This document shows, one piece after another, positions 54,072 to 62,791 of a DNA stretch of 64,000 nucleotides. The notes beneath the pieces were generated by a model. The model saw only the letters and a list, made by a program, of their open reading frames with translations. It made no database searches and had not been told where the DNA came from. The stretch is from Cellulosimicrobium sp. CUA-896. GTDB lineage: Bacteria > Actinomycetota > Actinomycetes > Actinomycetales > Cellulomonadaceae. Positions within the stretch are counted from its first letter, which is position 1, and every line of letters starts with the position of its first letter. Both the position numbers and the translations under genes were made by a program. The stretch covers positions 29,480 through 93,479 of the forward strand of contig NZ_MKKH01000005.1 in assembly GCF_001942335.1 (NCBI RefSeq). The letters are read 5' to 3'.

Positions 54072-54882
54072 ATGACGACGACCGATCCTGAGCACCCCCG
54101 GGCCCGCGACATGGACGCGGAGGTCGTGACCTCCGACGAGCTCGCCGAGACCATTCGCGAGCTCGAGGACCGTGGCGTCTCCGGCGCGGTCGCCGACGCG
54201 GCGCGCACGCTCGCGGAGGAGCCCACCCTCCAGCAGACCCTCGACCGGGTCGTCGAGCTCGCGATGACCATGGTGCCCGGGTGCGAGGCGGCCGGCATCT
54301 CGCTCGTCGAGCGCGGCAGGATCCGCAGCGTGTCGGTGTCCGACCCGTTCGTCGCACGCGGGGACGCGTTGCAGTACGAGCTCGGCGAGGGCCCGTGCCT
54401 CGACGCGATCCGTCTCGCGACGGTCGTCGAGTCGCCCGACGTGGCCGCGGACCCGCGGTGGCCCCCTGGGCGCCGACGGCCGTCGACGAGCTCGGCGTGC
54501 GGTCGATGCTCGGCGTGCAGCTCTACACCTCCGCGGACGCCCACGGCGCGCTCAACCTCTACGCGACCTCCACCGGGCCTTCGACGAGGAGTCGCTCCAC
54601 CTCGCGACGACGTTCGCGGCGGTCGCGGCGGCGGCGATCGCCGCCGCGCGCACCGAGGAGCAGCTCCAGTCGGCGGTGCGCACACGCACGCTGATCGGCC
54701 AGGCGCAGGGCATCATCATGGAGCGCTTCGGCCTCAGCGACGCGCGGGCGTTCGCCGTCATGAGCCGCGTCTCCCAGGACTCCAACGTCAAGCTCGTCGA
54801 CGTCGCGCGCGACATCGTCAGCACCCGCCGCGTGCCCGGGACGGGACGGGCCGCAGGTCTCACCCCGGACCGACCGCGGTAG
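54072..54882 (+). CDS. GAF-ANTAR domain RNA-binding regulator (two frameshifts)
   Basis: ATG 54072 after GAGGAGG. GAF domain: ELAMTMVPGCEAAGISLVERGRIRSVSVSDP, QYELGEGPCLDAIR, and, after a shift near 54463, WAPTAVDELGVRSMLGVQLYTSADAHGALNLYA. A second shift near 54577 leads to FDEESLHLATTFAAVAAAAIAAA and the ANTAR domain TRTLIGQAQGIIMERFGLSDARAFAVMSRVSQDSNVKLVDVARDIV. About 270 residues. Common design of mycobacterial and streptomycete antiterminators. Confidence 0.9.
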
Positions 54883-54928
54883 CGAGCACCGGGCGGGCGG
54901 GCGCGCACCGGTCGCGCCGGCGTCGCGG

Positions 54929-55635
54929 TCAGCCGCCGACGACCCTGCTGCTCGCCTCGGCGAGGACCTGCTCCACGAGCTCGCGCGTGCGCTCGGACGC
55001 GCCGTGCGCACGCAGGCCGTCGAGCAGGTCCCGCGCGAGGTCGCGGACGGGCACGTTCGAGTCGTTCGACCGCTTGCGCAGCAGCTCGAACGCCTCGTCG
55101 GGCCCACCCCGTACGCGATCATGAGCACGCCCCGCGCGCGCTCGATGACGGAGCGCGACACGTCCGCGGCCTGGATCGCGGCCGTCGCCTCGCGCTGCGC
55201 CACGACGCGGTGGGTCTCCGTGACGTCGACGAAGTACCCGGAGAGCTCCACGACCGCACCGGTCGCCCGGCTCCGCCGCCCCTGGGCGGCCACGACGAGC
55301 GTGCGAGCGTCTCCCGCCGCGTCCACGATGCGGTGCATGGAACCGAACGGCTCCCCGCTCCGGGCCGCGCGCGCGAGCGCCCGCGCGACGCGCTCGCGGT
55401 CCTCCGGGTGCTTGTGCGCGAGGACGAGCGTCGTCGTCGGCACGACCTCCCCGGGCGCGAACCCGTGCATCACGTACACCTCGTCCGACCACCACCAGCG
55501 GTCCGCGACGAGGTCGACGCGGAAGCGGCCCACGGGCTGGTCGTCGCCCGTGACGAGGGCCGCGAGGACCGTGTCGAGGGCGGCCGGGACCGTCAGTGCC
55601 GGTTCAGGAGGGTCGGAGGGCAGGGCGGCGTCCAT
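54929..55635 (-). CDS. PAS-ANTAR domain RNA-binding regulator, paralogue 3 (frameshifted)
   Basis: ATG 55635. PAS: WWWSDEVYVMHGFAPGEVVPTTTLVLAHKHPEDR, SMHRIVDAAGDARTLVVAAQGRRS, GYFVDVTETH. After a shift near 55103, the ANTAR domain SRSVIERARGVLMIAYGV / GPDEAFELLRKRSNDSNVPVRDLARDLLDGL. Most like paralogue 1. Leader motif GGGTTAG lies 64-70 bases upstream on the minus strand. Confidence 0.9.
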
Positions 55636-55676
55636 CGATAGGGGTCCCCAGGGGTCGACGAAGGACGGAGCCGATT

Positions 55677-55705
55677 CCTGACCCCAGCAGATGGAACACT
55701 AACCC
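55677..55705 (-). promoter_or_regulatory. Leader motif shared by PAS-ANTAR genes, copy 3
   Basis: On the minus strand GGGTTAG (55705 to 55699), then GGGTCAGG (55684 to 55677), followed by CGGCTCCGTCCTTCG, which resembles GCGGCTCCTTCG of copy 1. Confidence 0.35.
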
Positions 55706-55754
55706 AGCCGGGTGCCGGGCGTCGGCACGGCACGGCAGCACGGGCGGAGGAGAG

Positions 55755-56276
55755 ATGGCGGACGGGTACGAGCTGTCGCGCAGGTCGGGCGGATCGGGCG
55801 GATCCGGCGGCGAGGGCGACCGCGGGCGCGACGAGACGCCCGACGAGCGGTCCGACCGGAACTGGGTCGAGCTCCTCCAGGAGCTGCGCGTCATGCAGAC
55901 GGGCGTGCAGATCCTCACGGGCTTCCTGCTCACCCTGCCGTTCCAGGCGCGGTTCGCCGACCTGGACACGTTCCAGGTGGGCGTCTACCTCGCGCTCGTC
56001 GGCCTGTCCGTCCTCGCCACCGGCCTCTTCGTCACCCCCGTCAGCCTGCACCGCGCCCTGTTCCGCAAGCACCGCAAGCCGGCCCTGGTCACGCTCAGCG
56101 ACCGCGTGACGCGCGCCGGCATCCTCGTGCTCGCGCTCGTCTTCACCGGGACGGTGCTGCTCGTCGTCGACGTGGTCGTCAACCGGACCGCGGCGTTCTG
56201 GGCGAGCGGCGCCATCCTCGTCCTGCTCGTCGGGCTCTGGTTCGCGCTGCCGCGCGCGGCGGTGCGCGGGGTGTAG
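55755..56276 (+). CDS. DUF6328-type four-helix membrane protein
   Basis: 173 residues; GGAGGAGAG before the ATG. A Gly/Ser/Asp-rich cytoplasmic start is followed by NWVELLQELRVMQTGVQILTGFLLTLPFQARF, the conserved block of the DUF6328 family, and three more hydrophobic helices (VYLALVGLSVLATGLFVTP, ILVLALVFTGTVLLVVDVVV, ILVLLVGLWFALP). Sometimes labelled Na+/H+ antiporter in databases without evidence. Confidence 0.85.
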   Translation: MADGYELSRRSGGSGGSGGEGDRGRDETPDERSDRNWVELLQELRVMQTGVQILTGFLLTLPFQARFADLDTFQVGVYLALVGLSVLATGLFVTPVSLHRALFRKHRKPALVTLSDRVTRAGILVLALVFTGTVLLVVDVVVNRTAAFWASGAILVLLVGLWFALPRAAVRGV

Positions 56277-56303
56277 CCGGCGCGCGCGCCGTACCGTGGG
56301 CGC

Positions 56304-57008
56304 GTGCTCTGGTGGCTGTTCGGCGGCGTCGCGCTCCTCAACGTCTACGCGCTCGCGCTCGTCGTCGCGCGCGGGGTGCTCTACCGCACGCCGGTGTACC
56401 GGCCGATGCTGCTCAACCTCGCGCTGTCGATCGTCCCCGTGTTCGTGCTCGGCGTCGTCGTGCTCGCCCTCATGGCGCTCCTGGCGACGCAGGCGCCGAC
56501 GGCGGTGACCGTCGTCGTCACCGTGGCGGGCTCGCTCGTGTGGCTCGTCCTGCTCCCGAACGCCGGTTATCTCGTCACCGAGCTGAACTTCAGCCACCGG
56601 CGCGACGACGACGGCGTGCCGCTGTGGTTCGACATCGTCGCGGTCCTCACGCTCGCGCTCTCGGGCGTGCTGAACACGGTCGTCAACGTGCTCGTCGCGC
56701 AGATGCTCTACGCCGTCCTGCGCTACCCCGACGACGACGCGCCGTTCCAGCGTCCTGGCTCGTGGATCGCCGTGGCCGTCGTGCTCGTGCTCGTCACGGT
56801 GGGCATCTACCTCGGGCGCTACGTCCGGTTCAACAGCTGGGACCTGCTGCACCCGGCGGCGTTCGTGCACAAGCTCGCCCAGCACCTACGGACTCCGGGC
56901 GTGCCCGCGCAGGCGGCGCTGTTCTGCCTGCTGCACTCGGTGCTGCTCGGCCTCGTCTACGTGGTCGTCGTGGGGCCGCTCACGACCCTGTTCGTGCGCG
57001 GCGGCTGA
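56304..57008 (+). CDS. DUF1361 membrane protein
   Basis: 234 residues from the GTG at 56304, 27 bases after the previous stop. Seven or so membrane helices; LVLLPNAGYLVTELNFSHRR, VPLWFDIVAVLTLALSGVLNT and YLGRYVRFNSWDLL are the conserved DUF1361 blocks. Function unknown. Confidence 0.88.
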   Translation: MLWWLFGGVALLNVYALALVVARGVLYRTPVYRPMLLNLALSIVPVFVLGVVVLALMALLATQAPTAVTVVVTVAGSLVWLVLLPNAGYLVTELNFSHRRDDDGVPLWFDIVAVLTLALSGVLNTVVNVLVAQMLYAVLRYPDDDAPFQRPGSWIAVAVVLVLVTVGIYLGRYVRFNSWDLLHPAAFVHKLAQHLRTPGVPAQAALFCLLHSVLLGLVYVVVVGPLTTLFVRGG

Positions 57009-57022
57009 CGCTGCTGTCCGTG

Positions 57023-57045
57023 CGCGGCGCCGGGCACGCGCCGCG
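57023..57045. terminator. Hairpin between convergent DUF1361 and DUF4235 genes
   Basis: CGCGGCGC (57023-57030) pairs with GCGCCGCG (57038-57045), 7-nt loop. Confidence 0.4.
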
Positions 57046-57047
57046 GG

Positions 57048-57314
57048 TCAGCGCGGGCTGAGACGCGCGACGAAGCGCTTCGCGCCGCGCCCGGCGAACC
57101 GGCGCGCGAGGACGCCGACCCCGGCGGCGACGGCCGCGAACGTCACGGCCGAGACGATGCCGACCTCCTCGTCGTCGAGGTCCTTCGGCGCGTCGTGGCC
57201 CGTCGCCTTCGCCCAGACGAACGTCACGAGCTTCTGCGCCGCCCAGCCGGCGGCGAACGTCAGCGCGACGGTGCCGACCTTGACGGCCAGGGTCTGGTCC
57301 TCGGTGTCTGCCAC
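57048..57314 (-). CDS. DUF4235-type small membrane protein, copy 1
   Basis: 88 residues from the GTG at 57314 with GAAGGAG upstream. LAVKVGTVALTFAAGWAAQKLVTFVWAKATG and VGIVSAVTFAAVAAGVGVLARRF are two amphipathic/hydrophobic helices; the spacing and the loop with D/E residues fit DUF4235. A second, more typical member is at 61751. Function unknown. Confidence 0.75.
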   Translation of the reverse strand: MADTEDQTLAVKVGTVALTFAAGWAAQKLVTFVWAKATGHDAPKDLDDEEVGIVSAVTFAAVAAGVGVLARRFAGRGAKRFVARLSPR

Positions 57315-57435
57315 GGGTGCTCCTTCACGGCCGGCCGGGTCGGCCGGTGTCGACGGGTGTGCTGCGCTCCACCGTAGCGGCTGACCTGGGCCCACGCCGC
57401 GCGGCCGCGCCGCCGGTGTAGGCTCACGGGGAACG

Positions 57436-57521
57436 ACAGGGGAGCTCCCCGGGAGCTGAGAGTGCGGACCGCCGCAGACCCTCGAACCTGATCCGGTTAG
57501 CACCGGTGGAGGAAGTCGGGA
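57436..57521 (+). ncRNA. TPP riboswitch (THI element)
   Basis: Conserved thi-box segments in order: GGGGAGC (57439), CTGAGA (57455), ACCCT (57478-57482), GAACCTGATCCGGTTAGCACCGG (57484 onward) and GTGGAGGAA. This is the aptamer that binds thiamine pyrophosphate and lowers expression when TPP is plentiful. It precedes the thiamine importer operon. Between aptamer and start codon, CCTCC (57571-57575) can pair with GGAGG (57587-57591), the Shine-Dalgarno of the first gene, which suggests translational control. Confidence 0.93.
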
Positions 57522-57595
57522 ATCTCGACCACCCGAGCGCGACGCCACGTCGCGCTGCGCGGGTGGAACCCCTCCTGAACGTCCAGGGAGGACAC

Positions 57596-58699
57596 GTGCA
57601 CCACATCACGACCCGCCGTCCCCGGTGCGCCCGCGCGCTCGCCGTCGCCGGCGGCACGAGCCTCGCGCTCCTCGCCCTCGCCGCGTGCGGCGGCGGCACG
57701 GAGGACGCCGACGGGACCGACGGCGCGGGCGGCGGCGGCGAGGGCGGCGGCACCGTCACGCTCGTCACCCACGACTCGTTCGCGGTCAGCGACGACGTCC
57801 TCGCCGCGTTCGAGGAGGAGAGCGGCCTGGACGTCGAGCAGATCGCGCCCGGCGACGGCGGAGCGCTCGTCAACCAGCTCGTGCTGACGAAGGACGCCCC
57901 GCTCGGGGACGCCGTCTTCGGCATCGACAACACGTTCGCCTCGCGCGCGATCGACGAGGGCGTGCTCGAGCCGTACACGCCCGCCGTTCTCTCCGACTCC
58001 GCGGCGCGGTACACGATCGGCGACGGCGAGCTCACGCCCGTCGACCTCGGCGACGTGTGCATCAACGTCGACCACACGTGGTTCGACGAGCAGGGCGTGC
58101 CCGAGCCCGTGACCCTCGAGGACCTGACGAGGCCCGAGTACCGCGACCTGCTCGTGGTCACCAACCCCGCGACGTCCTCGCCCGGCCTCGCGTTCCTGCT
58201 CGCCACCGTCGGTGCGTTCGGCGAGGACGGCTGGCAGGAGTACTGGACCGACCTGCGCGAGAACGGCGTCAAGGTCGTCGACGGCTGGTCCGACGCCTAC
58301 TACGTCGACTTCTCCGGGGCCGACGGCGCCGGGCCGCGACCGCTCGTCCTGTCGTACTCCACGTCGCCCGCCTTCACGCTCACCGAGGACGGCACCGCGT
58401 CGACCACCGGCGCGCTGCTCGACACGTGCTTCCGCCAGGTCGAGCACGCCGGCGTCCTCGCGAACGCCGAGAACCCCGAGGGTGCCCGGCAGCTCGTCGA
58501 CTTCCTGGTCGGCGAGGCGTTCCAGGCCGACGTCCCGGAGCAGATGTACATGTACCCCGCGGACGACTCCGTCGCGCTGCCCGAGGGCTGGGCGGAGTTC
58601 GCGCCGCTCGCCGAGCAGCCGTTCGACGTCGCGCCCGAGGAGATCTCGGCGAACCGCGACGAGTGGATCCGGGCGTGGACGGCGACGGTCGTCGACTGA
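57596..58699 (+). CDS. thiB: Thiamine-binding lipoprotein ThiB/TbpA
   Basis: 367 residues from the GTG at 57596, five bases after AGGGAGG. Signal peptide with lipobox LLALAACG. VTLVTHDSFAVSDDVLAAFEEESGLDVEQIAPGDGGALVNQLVLTKDAPLGDAVFGIDNTF is the ThiB family signature; NPATSSPGLAFLLATVGAFGEDGWQEYW and GWSDAYYVDFSGADG line the thiamine site. Captures thiamine or its phosphates outside the membrane. Controlled by the TPP riboswitch. Confidence 0.94.
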   Translation: MHHITTRRPRCARALAVAGGTSLALLALAACGGGTEDADGTDGAGGGGEGGGTVTLVTHDSFAVSDDVLAAFEEESGLDVEQIAPGDGGALVNQLVLTKDAPLGDAVFGIDNTFASRAIDEGVLEPYTPAVLSDSAARYTIGDGELTPVDLGDVCINVDHTWFDEQGVPEPVTLEDLTRPEYRDLLVVTNPATSSPGLAFLLATVGAFGEDGWQEYWTDLRENGVKVVDGWSDAYYVDFSGADGAGPRPLVLSYSTSPAFTLTEDGTASTTGALLDTCFRQVEHAGVLANAENPEGARQLVDFLVGEAFQADVPEQMYMYPADDSVALPEGWAEFAPLAEQPFDVAPEEISANRDEWIRAWTATVVD

Positions 58700-60392
58700 C
58701 CTCCGCGCCCGCCGTCGGCCGCGGCGTCCTGTGGGCGCTCGCGGCCGCGGTGCCGCTCGCCTTCCTCGGGGTCTTCTTCGCCTGGCCCGTCGCGACGCTC
58801 GTCGCGCGCGGCTTCGTCACCGACGGCGCGCTCGACCTGTCGGGGTTCGCCGAGACGTTCTCCCAGCCGCGCACGTGGCGGATCGTCGGGCTCACCCTGT
58901 GGCAGTCGGTGCTCGGCACGGCGTTCTCCGTGCTGCTCGGCGTGCCCGGCGCGTACGTGCTGTACCGGTGCCGGTTCCCGGGCCGCCGGGTCCTGCGCGC
59001 GCTGGTCACCGTGCCGTTCGTGCTGCCCACGGTCGTCGTCGGCGTCGCGTTCCGCTCGCTGCTCGTCGAGGGCGGGCCGCTCGGCTTCCTCGGGCTCGAC
59101 GAGACGTTCGCCGCGATCGTCGTCGCGCTCGTGTTCTTCAACTACTCGGTCGTCGTCCGGACGGTCGGCGGCCTGTGGGAGCACCTCGACCCGCGGGCCG
59201 AGCAGGCCGCGCGCGCGCTCGGCGCCACCCCGTGGCGCGCGTTCCGCACCGTGACGCTGCCCGCCCTCACCCCGGCGGTCGCGAGCGCGGCGTCCATCGT
59301 GTTCCTGTTCTGCGCGACGGCGTTCGGCATCGTGCTCGTCCTCGGCGGCATCCGGTACGGCACGATCGAGACGGAGATCTGGGTCCGCACGACGCAGTTC
59401 CTCGACCTGCGCGCCGCCGCGGTGCTGTCCGTCGTCCAGCTCGTGGTGGTCGCCGCCGCCCTCACCGTCGCGAACCGCACGCGGGCACACCGCGAGCGCG
59501 CCCTGACCCTGTCGTCCGCGGCGAGCGCCGCGCAGCCGCTGCGGCTGTGGCGCGACGGCCGGCCGACGGGGAGCCTCGCGCCGGCCGCGCTGACCGCCGC
59601 TGTCGTCGTCGTGCTCGTCGGCCTGCCGCTCGGCACCCTCGTCGTGCGGTCGCTGCGCGTCCCCGGCGGCGGGTGGGGCCTCGAGAACTACGCGAACCTG
59701 GGCACGACCGGCGGCCGCAACGCGTTGTCGGTGACCGTGTGGGAGGCCGCCGGGAACTCGCTGCGCACCGCCGCCGTCGCGACGCTGCTGGCCGTGGTCG
59801 TCGGCGGGCTCGTCGCGCTCGTCGTCTCCCGCCGCCCCCGCTCCCGCGCGGGTCGCGCGCGATCGGCGCCCTCGACTCGGTGTTCATGCTCCCGCTCGGG
59901 GTGTCCGCCGTGACCGTCGGTTTCGGCTTCCTCATCACGCTCGACCGGCCGCTGGGGATCGACGTCGACCTGCGCACGTCCGGCCTGCTCGTGCCGATCG
60001 CCCAGGCCGTCGTCGCGATCCCGCTCGTGGTCCGCACGGTGCTCCCGACGCTGCGGGCGATCGACCCCCGCCTGCGCGAGGCCGCGGCCACGCTCGGTGC
60101 CGCTCCCGGTCGCGTGTTCCGCACCGTCGACGCGCCCATCGCGGCGCGCTCGCTCGGGCTCGCCGTCGGGTTCGCGTTCGCCGTGTCCCTCGGGGAGTTC
60201 GGTGCGACGTCGTTCCTCGCCCGACCCGACACCGCGACCCTGCCCGTCGTCATCTTCCGGCTCATCGGGCGGCCCGGCGCGGAGAACTACGGCATGGCGC
60301 TCGCGGCGAGCGTCGTGCTGGCCCTGCTCACCGCCACCGTGATGCTCCTCGCGGAGCGGTTGCGCGGCGACCGTCCCGGAGGAGAGTTCTGA
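58675..60392 (+). CDS. thiP: Thiamine ABC transporter permease ThiP (frameshifted)
   Basis: Two fused permease halves, about 12 helices, 572 residues. EAA loops: RAEQAARALGATPWRAFRTVTLPALTP and RLREAAATLGAAPGRVFRTVDAP. The GTG at 58675, 25 bases inside thiB, is the best start (VDGDGRRLTSAPAVGRGVLW). A shift near 59850 (one G restored) links VSRRPRSRAG to SRAIGALDSVFMLPLGVSAVTVGFG. The stop overlaps the next ATG by one base. Confidence 0.9.
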
Positions 60393-61679
60393 TGGTGCGA
60401 CCCGTACCCGCCGACACGTCCGCGGACGTCTCCGCCGAGGCCCCCGTCGACGTGGCCGACGGCACGCGCGCGCCCCGCCGCGGCGACCCGCGCCGACCGG
60501 CGCCGGGACCCGGCCGGCGCGCGGGCTCGAGGTGCGCGACGTCGTCGTGCGGTACGGCGGGCAGGGACGTCGCGACCCGGCCACGACGGCGGTCGCGGAC
60601 GTCTCGCTCGACGTCGCCCCGGGGGAGGTCCTCGCCCTGCTCGGGCCGAGCGGGTGCGGCAAGTCCAGCCTGCTGCGCGCGGTCGCGGGGCTCGAGCCCG
60701 TCGCGTCGGGCACGGTCGCGTTCGTCGGCCACGACCTCGCGGGCGTGCCCGTGCACCGGCGGGGGTTCGGGCTCATGTTCCAGGAGGGGCAGCTCTTCCC
60801 GCACCGCGACGTCGCGGGCAACGTCGCGTACGGGCTCGCGGGCCGGCCGCGCGCCGAGCGGGACGCGCGCGTGCGGGAGCTGCTCGACGTCGTCGGGCTC
60901 GCCGGGTACGAGCACCGACCCGTCGCGACGCTGAGCGGCGGGGAGCGGCAGCGCGTCGCCCTCGCGCGCTCGCTCGCGCCCCGGCCGCGGCTCCTGCTGC
61001 TCGACGAGCCGCTGTCCGCGCTCGACCGGGGCCTGCGCGAGCGCCTCGCCCAGGACCTGCGCGACGCCCTGCGGGCGACCGGCACGACCGCCGTCTTCGT
61101 CACGCACGACCACGACGAGGCCTTCACCGTCGCGGACCGGGTCGCCGTCATGGACGCGGGGCGGCTCCTGCAGGTCGCGCCGCCGGAGGAGCTGTGGCGC
61201 GCGCCGGCGTCGCGCCGCGTCGCGCAGTTCCTCGGGTACCAGGCGTTCGTGCCGCTCGACGCGCTGTCCGCGGCGCAGCGCGCCGCGGTGACGCGGGACG
61301 GTGCCGGGACGACGAGCGGTGTGGTCGCGGTCGGGCCGCGGGGCCTGCGCGTCGTGGGCCGCGGAGCGACGCCGGCGCCCCGGACCGGACCAGGCACCGG
61401 ACGGCGGACGGCGCCGGCACGTGGAGCGGCACGGTGGTGGGCAGCGTGTTCCGGCGCGGCGCGACGGAGGTGACCGTCGACGTCGTGCTGCCCGGGACGC
61501 CCGACGATGCGTCGGCCCGCGTGGTGGCGCTCGCCGCCACGTCACCCGCCGAGTCATCCGGCGAGTCATCCGGCGAGTCACCCGCCACGGCACCCGCCGA
61601 GGGCGCCGGCACGCCCCGGCCCGGCGACGTCGTGCGCGTCGGGCTCGAGGCCGGAGGGTGCGCCGTCGTCCCGGGCTGA
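60392..61679 (+). CDS. thiQ: Thiamine ABC transporter ATPase ThiQ (two frameshifts)
   Basis: LEVRDVVVRYGG, ALLGPSGCGKSSLLRAVAGL (Walker A), FGLMFQEGQLFPHRDVAGNV (Q-loop), LSGGERQRVALARSL (signature), LLLLDEPLSALDRGL (Walker B), VFVTHDHDEAFTVADRVAVM (His switch). Shifts near 60525, before the ATPase, and near 61390, before a C-terminal regulatory region (GTWSGTVVGSVFRRGATEVTVDVVLPG). The tail carries a 12-bp tandem repeat encoding ESSGESSGES (about 61551-61586). About 429 residues, longer than usual ThiQ because of both ends. Confidence 0.9.
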
Positions 61680-61750
61680 GCGGCCGGCGAAGCGTCGCCC
61701 CGGTCCCGTCTCGGCGAGCGACCCGGCCGGGGACGTCCTAGCGTCGAGTC

Positions 61751-62071
61751 ATGAGCGACGCAGAGATCGGCGAGCACCTGCCCGAGAAGCACGGCAGCAA
61801 GTCGGCGAAGATCCTCTACCGCCCGGTCGGCATCGTGACGTCGATCCTCGGCGGGCTCGTGGCCGGCCAGGTGTTCAAGCAGGTGTACAAGCGCGTGGGC
61901 CCCGGCGACCGCAAGGACGCGCCCACGCCCCTGCAGTCGGAGTACCCGCTCAAGGAGATCGTCGTCGCGTCCCTCATCCAGGGCGCGATCTACGCGGTGG
62001 TGAAGGCGCTCATCGACCGCGGCGGCGCGCGGGTCTTCGAGAAGTGGACGGGGGAGTGGCCCGGCGACTGA
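61751..62071 (+). CDS. DUF4235 family membrane protein, copy 2
   Basis: 106 residues from the ATG at 61751. [31 protein letters not shown] and [50 protein letters not shown] are the textbook DUF4235 sequence: two membrane helices and a conserved end. Function unknown; not clearly part of the thi operon (71-base gap). Confidence 0.9.
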   Translation: MSDAEIGEHLPEKHGSKSAKILYRPVGIVTSILGGLVAGQVFKQVYKRVGPGDRKDAPTPLQSEYPLKEIVVASLIQGAIYAVVKALIDRGGARVFEKWTGEWPGD

Positions 62072-62104
62072 GGACCCTCCGCGCCCGTCCGACCGGTCCG
62101 GGCG

Positions 62105-62791
62105 TCAGTCCTCGTCCGCCCCGGCCTCGTGGACGACGAGCGCCACCTGGGTGCGGTTCTCGACGCCCAGCTTGAGCAGCACGCTCGACACGTGGGCCTT
62201 GACGGTCGGCACGCTGAGGAACAGGCGTGCGCCGATCTCGGCGTTCGTCGCCCCGCGGCCGATCTCGACGGCGACGTCCCGCTCGCGCGCGGTGAGCCGG
62301 CCCAGCGCGGCGCGTGCCCGGCCGCGCGCGCCGCCGGCGTCCGCCGCGGACGCCATGAGCCGCCGCGCGATCTCCGGGGACAGCACCGGCTCGCCCGCGG
62401 CGGCGGCCCGCACCGCCGTGACGATCCGTTCGGGCGGCATGTCCTTGAGCAGGTACCCGGACGCCCCGGCGTGCAGCGCGCCCACGACCTCCTCGTCGGT
62501 GTCGAACGTCGTGAGCACGACGACGGCCGGCGGCGCGGTCCGGGCGCGCACGCGCCGGGTGGCCTCGATCCCGTCCACGCCCGGCATGCGCAGGTCCATG
62601 AGCACGACGTCGGTCGGGTGGGCGTCGAGCACCGCCGCGACCTCGGCGCCGTCGGCCGCCTCGCCGACGACCTCGATGCCGCGCGCGCCGTCGAGCATGA
62701 GGCGCAGGCCGGAGCGCACGAGCGCGTCGTCGTCGACGATGACGAGGCGTGTGGGCCGCTCCGCGCCGGTCGCCGCGTCCGGAGCCGTCAT
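62105..62791 (-). CDS. NarL/FixJ-type response regulator
   Basis: 228 residues from the ATG at 62791 (a GTG at 62800 is also in frame). Receiver: [19 protein letters not shown] with the acidic pair, [14 protein letters not shown] with the phosphorylated Asp, [13 protein letters not shown] and [10 protein letters not shown] with the conserved Lys. Output: [56 protein letters not shown], a LuxR-type HTH. The start overlaps the kinase stop (ATGA), forming a two-component pair. Confidence 0.94.
   Translation of the reverse strand: MTAPDAATGAERPTRLVIVDDDALVRSGLRLMLDGARGIEVVGEAADGAEVAAVLDAHPTDVVLMDLRMPGVDGIEATRRVRARTAPPAVVVLTTFDTDEEVVGALHAGASGYLLKDMPPERIVTAVRAAAAGEPVLSPEIARRLMASAADAGGARGRARAALGRLTARERDVAVEIGRGATNAEIGARLFLSVPTVKAHVSSVLLKLGVENRTQVALVVHEAGADED

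Noticed and set aside
53742..54095. Minus-strand open frame in the 53.8-54.1 kb gap
   Set aside because: Arg/Gly/Pro-rich translation, no ribosome site, and overlap with the GAF-ANTAR start. No conserved segment.
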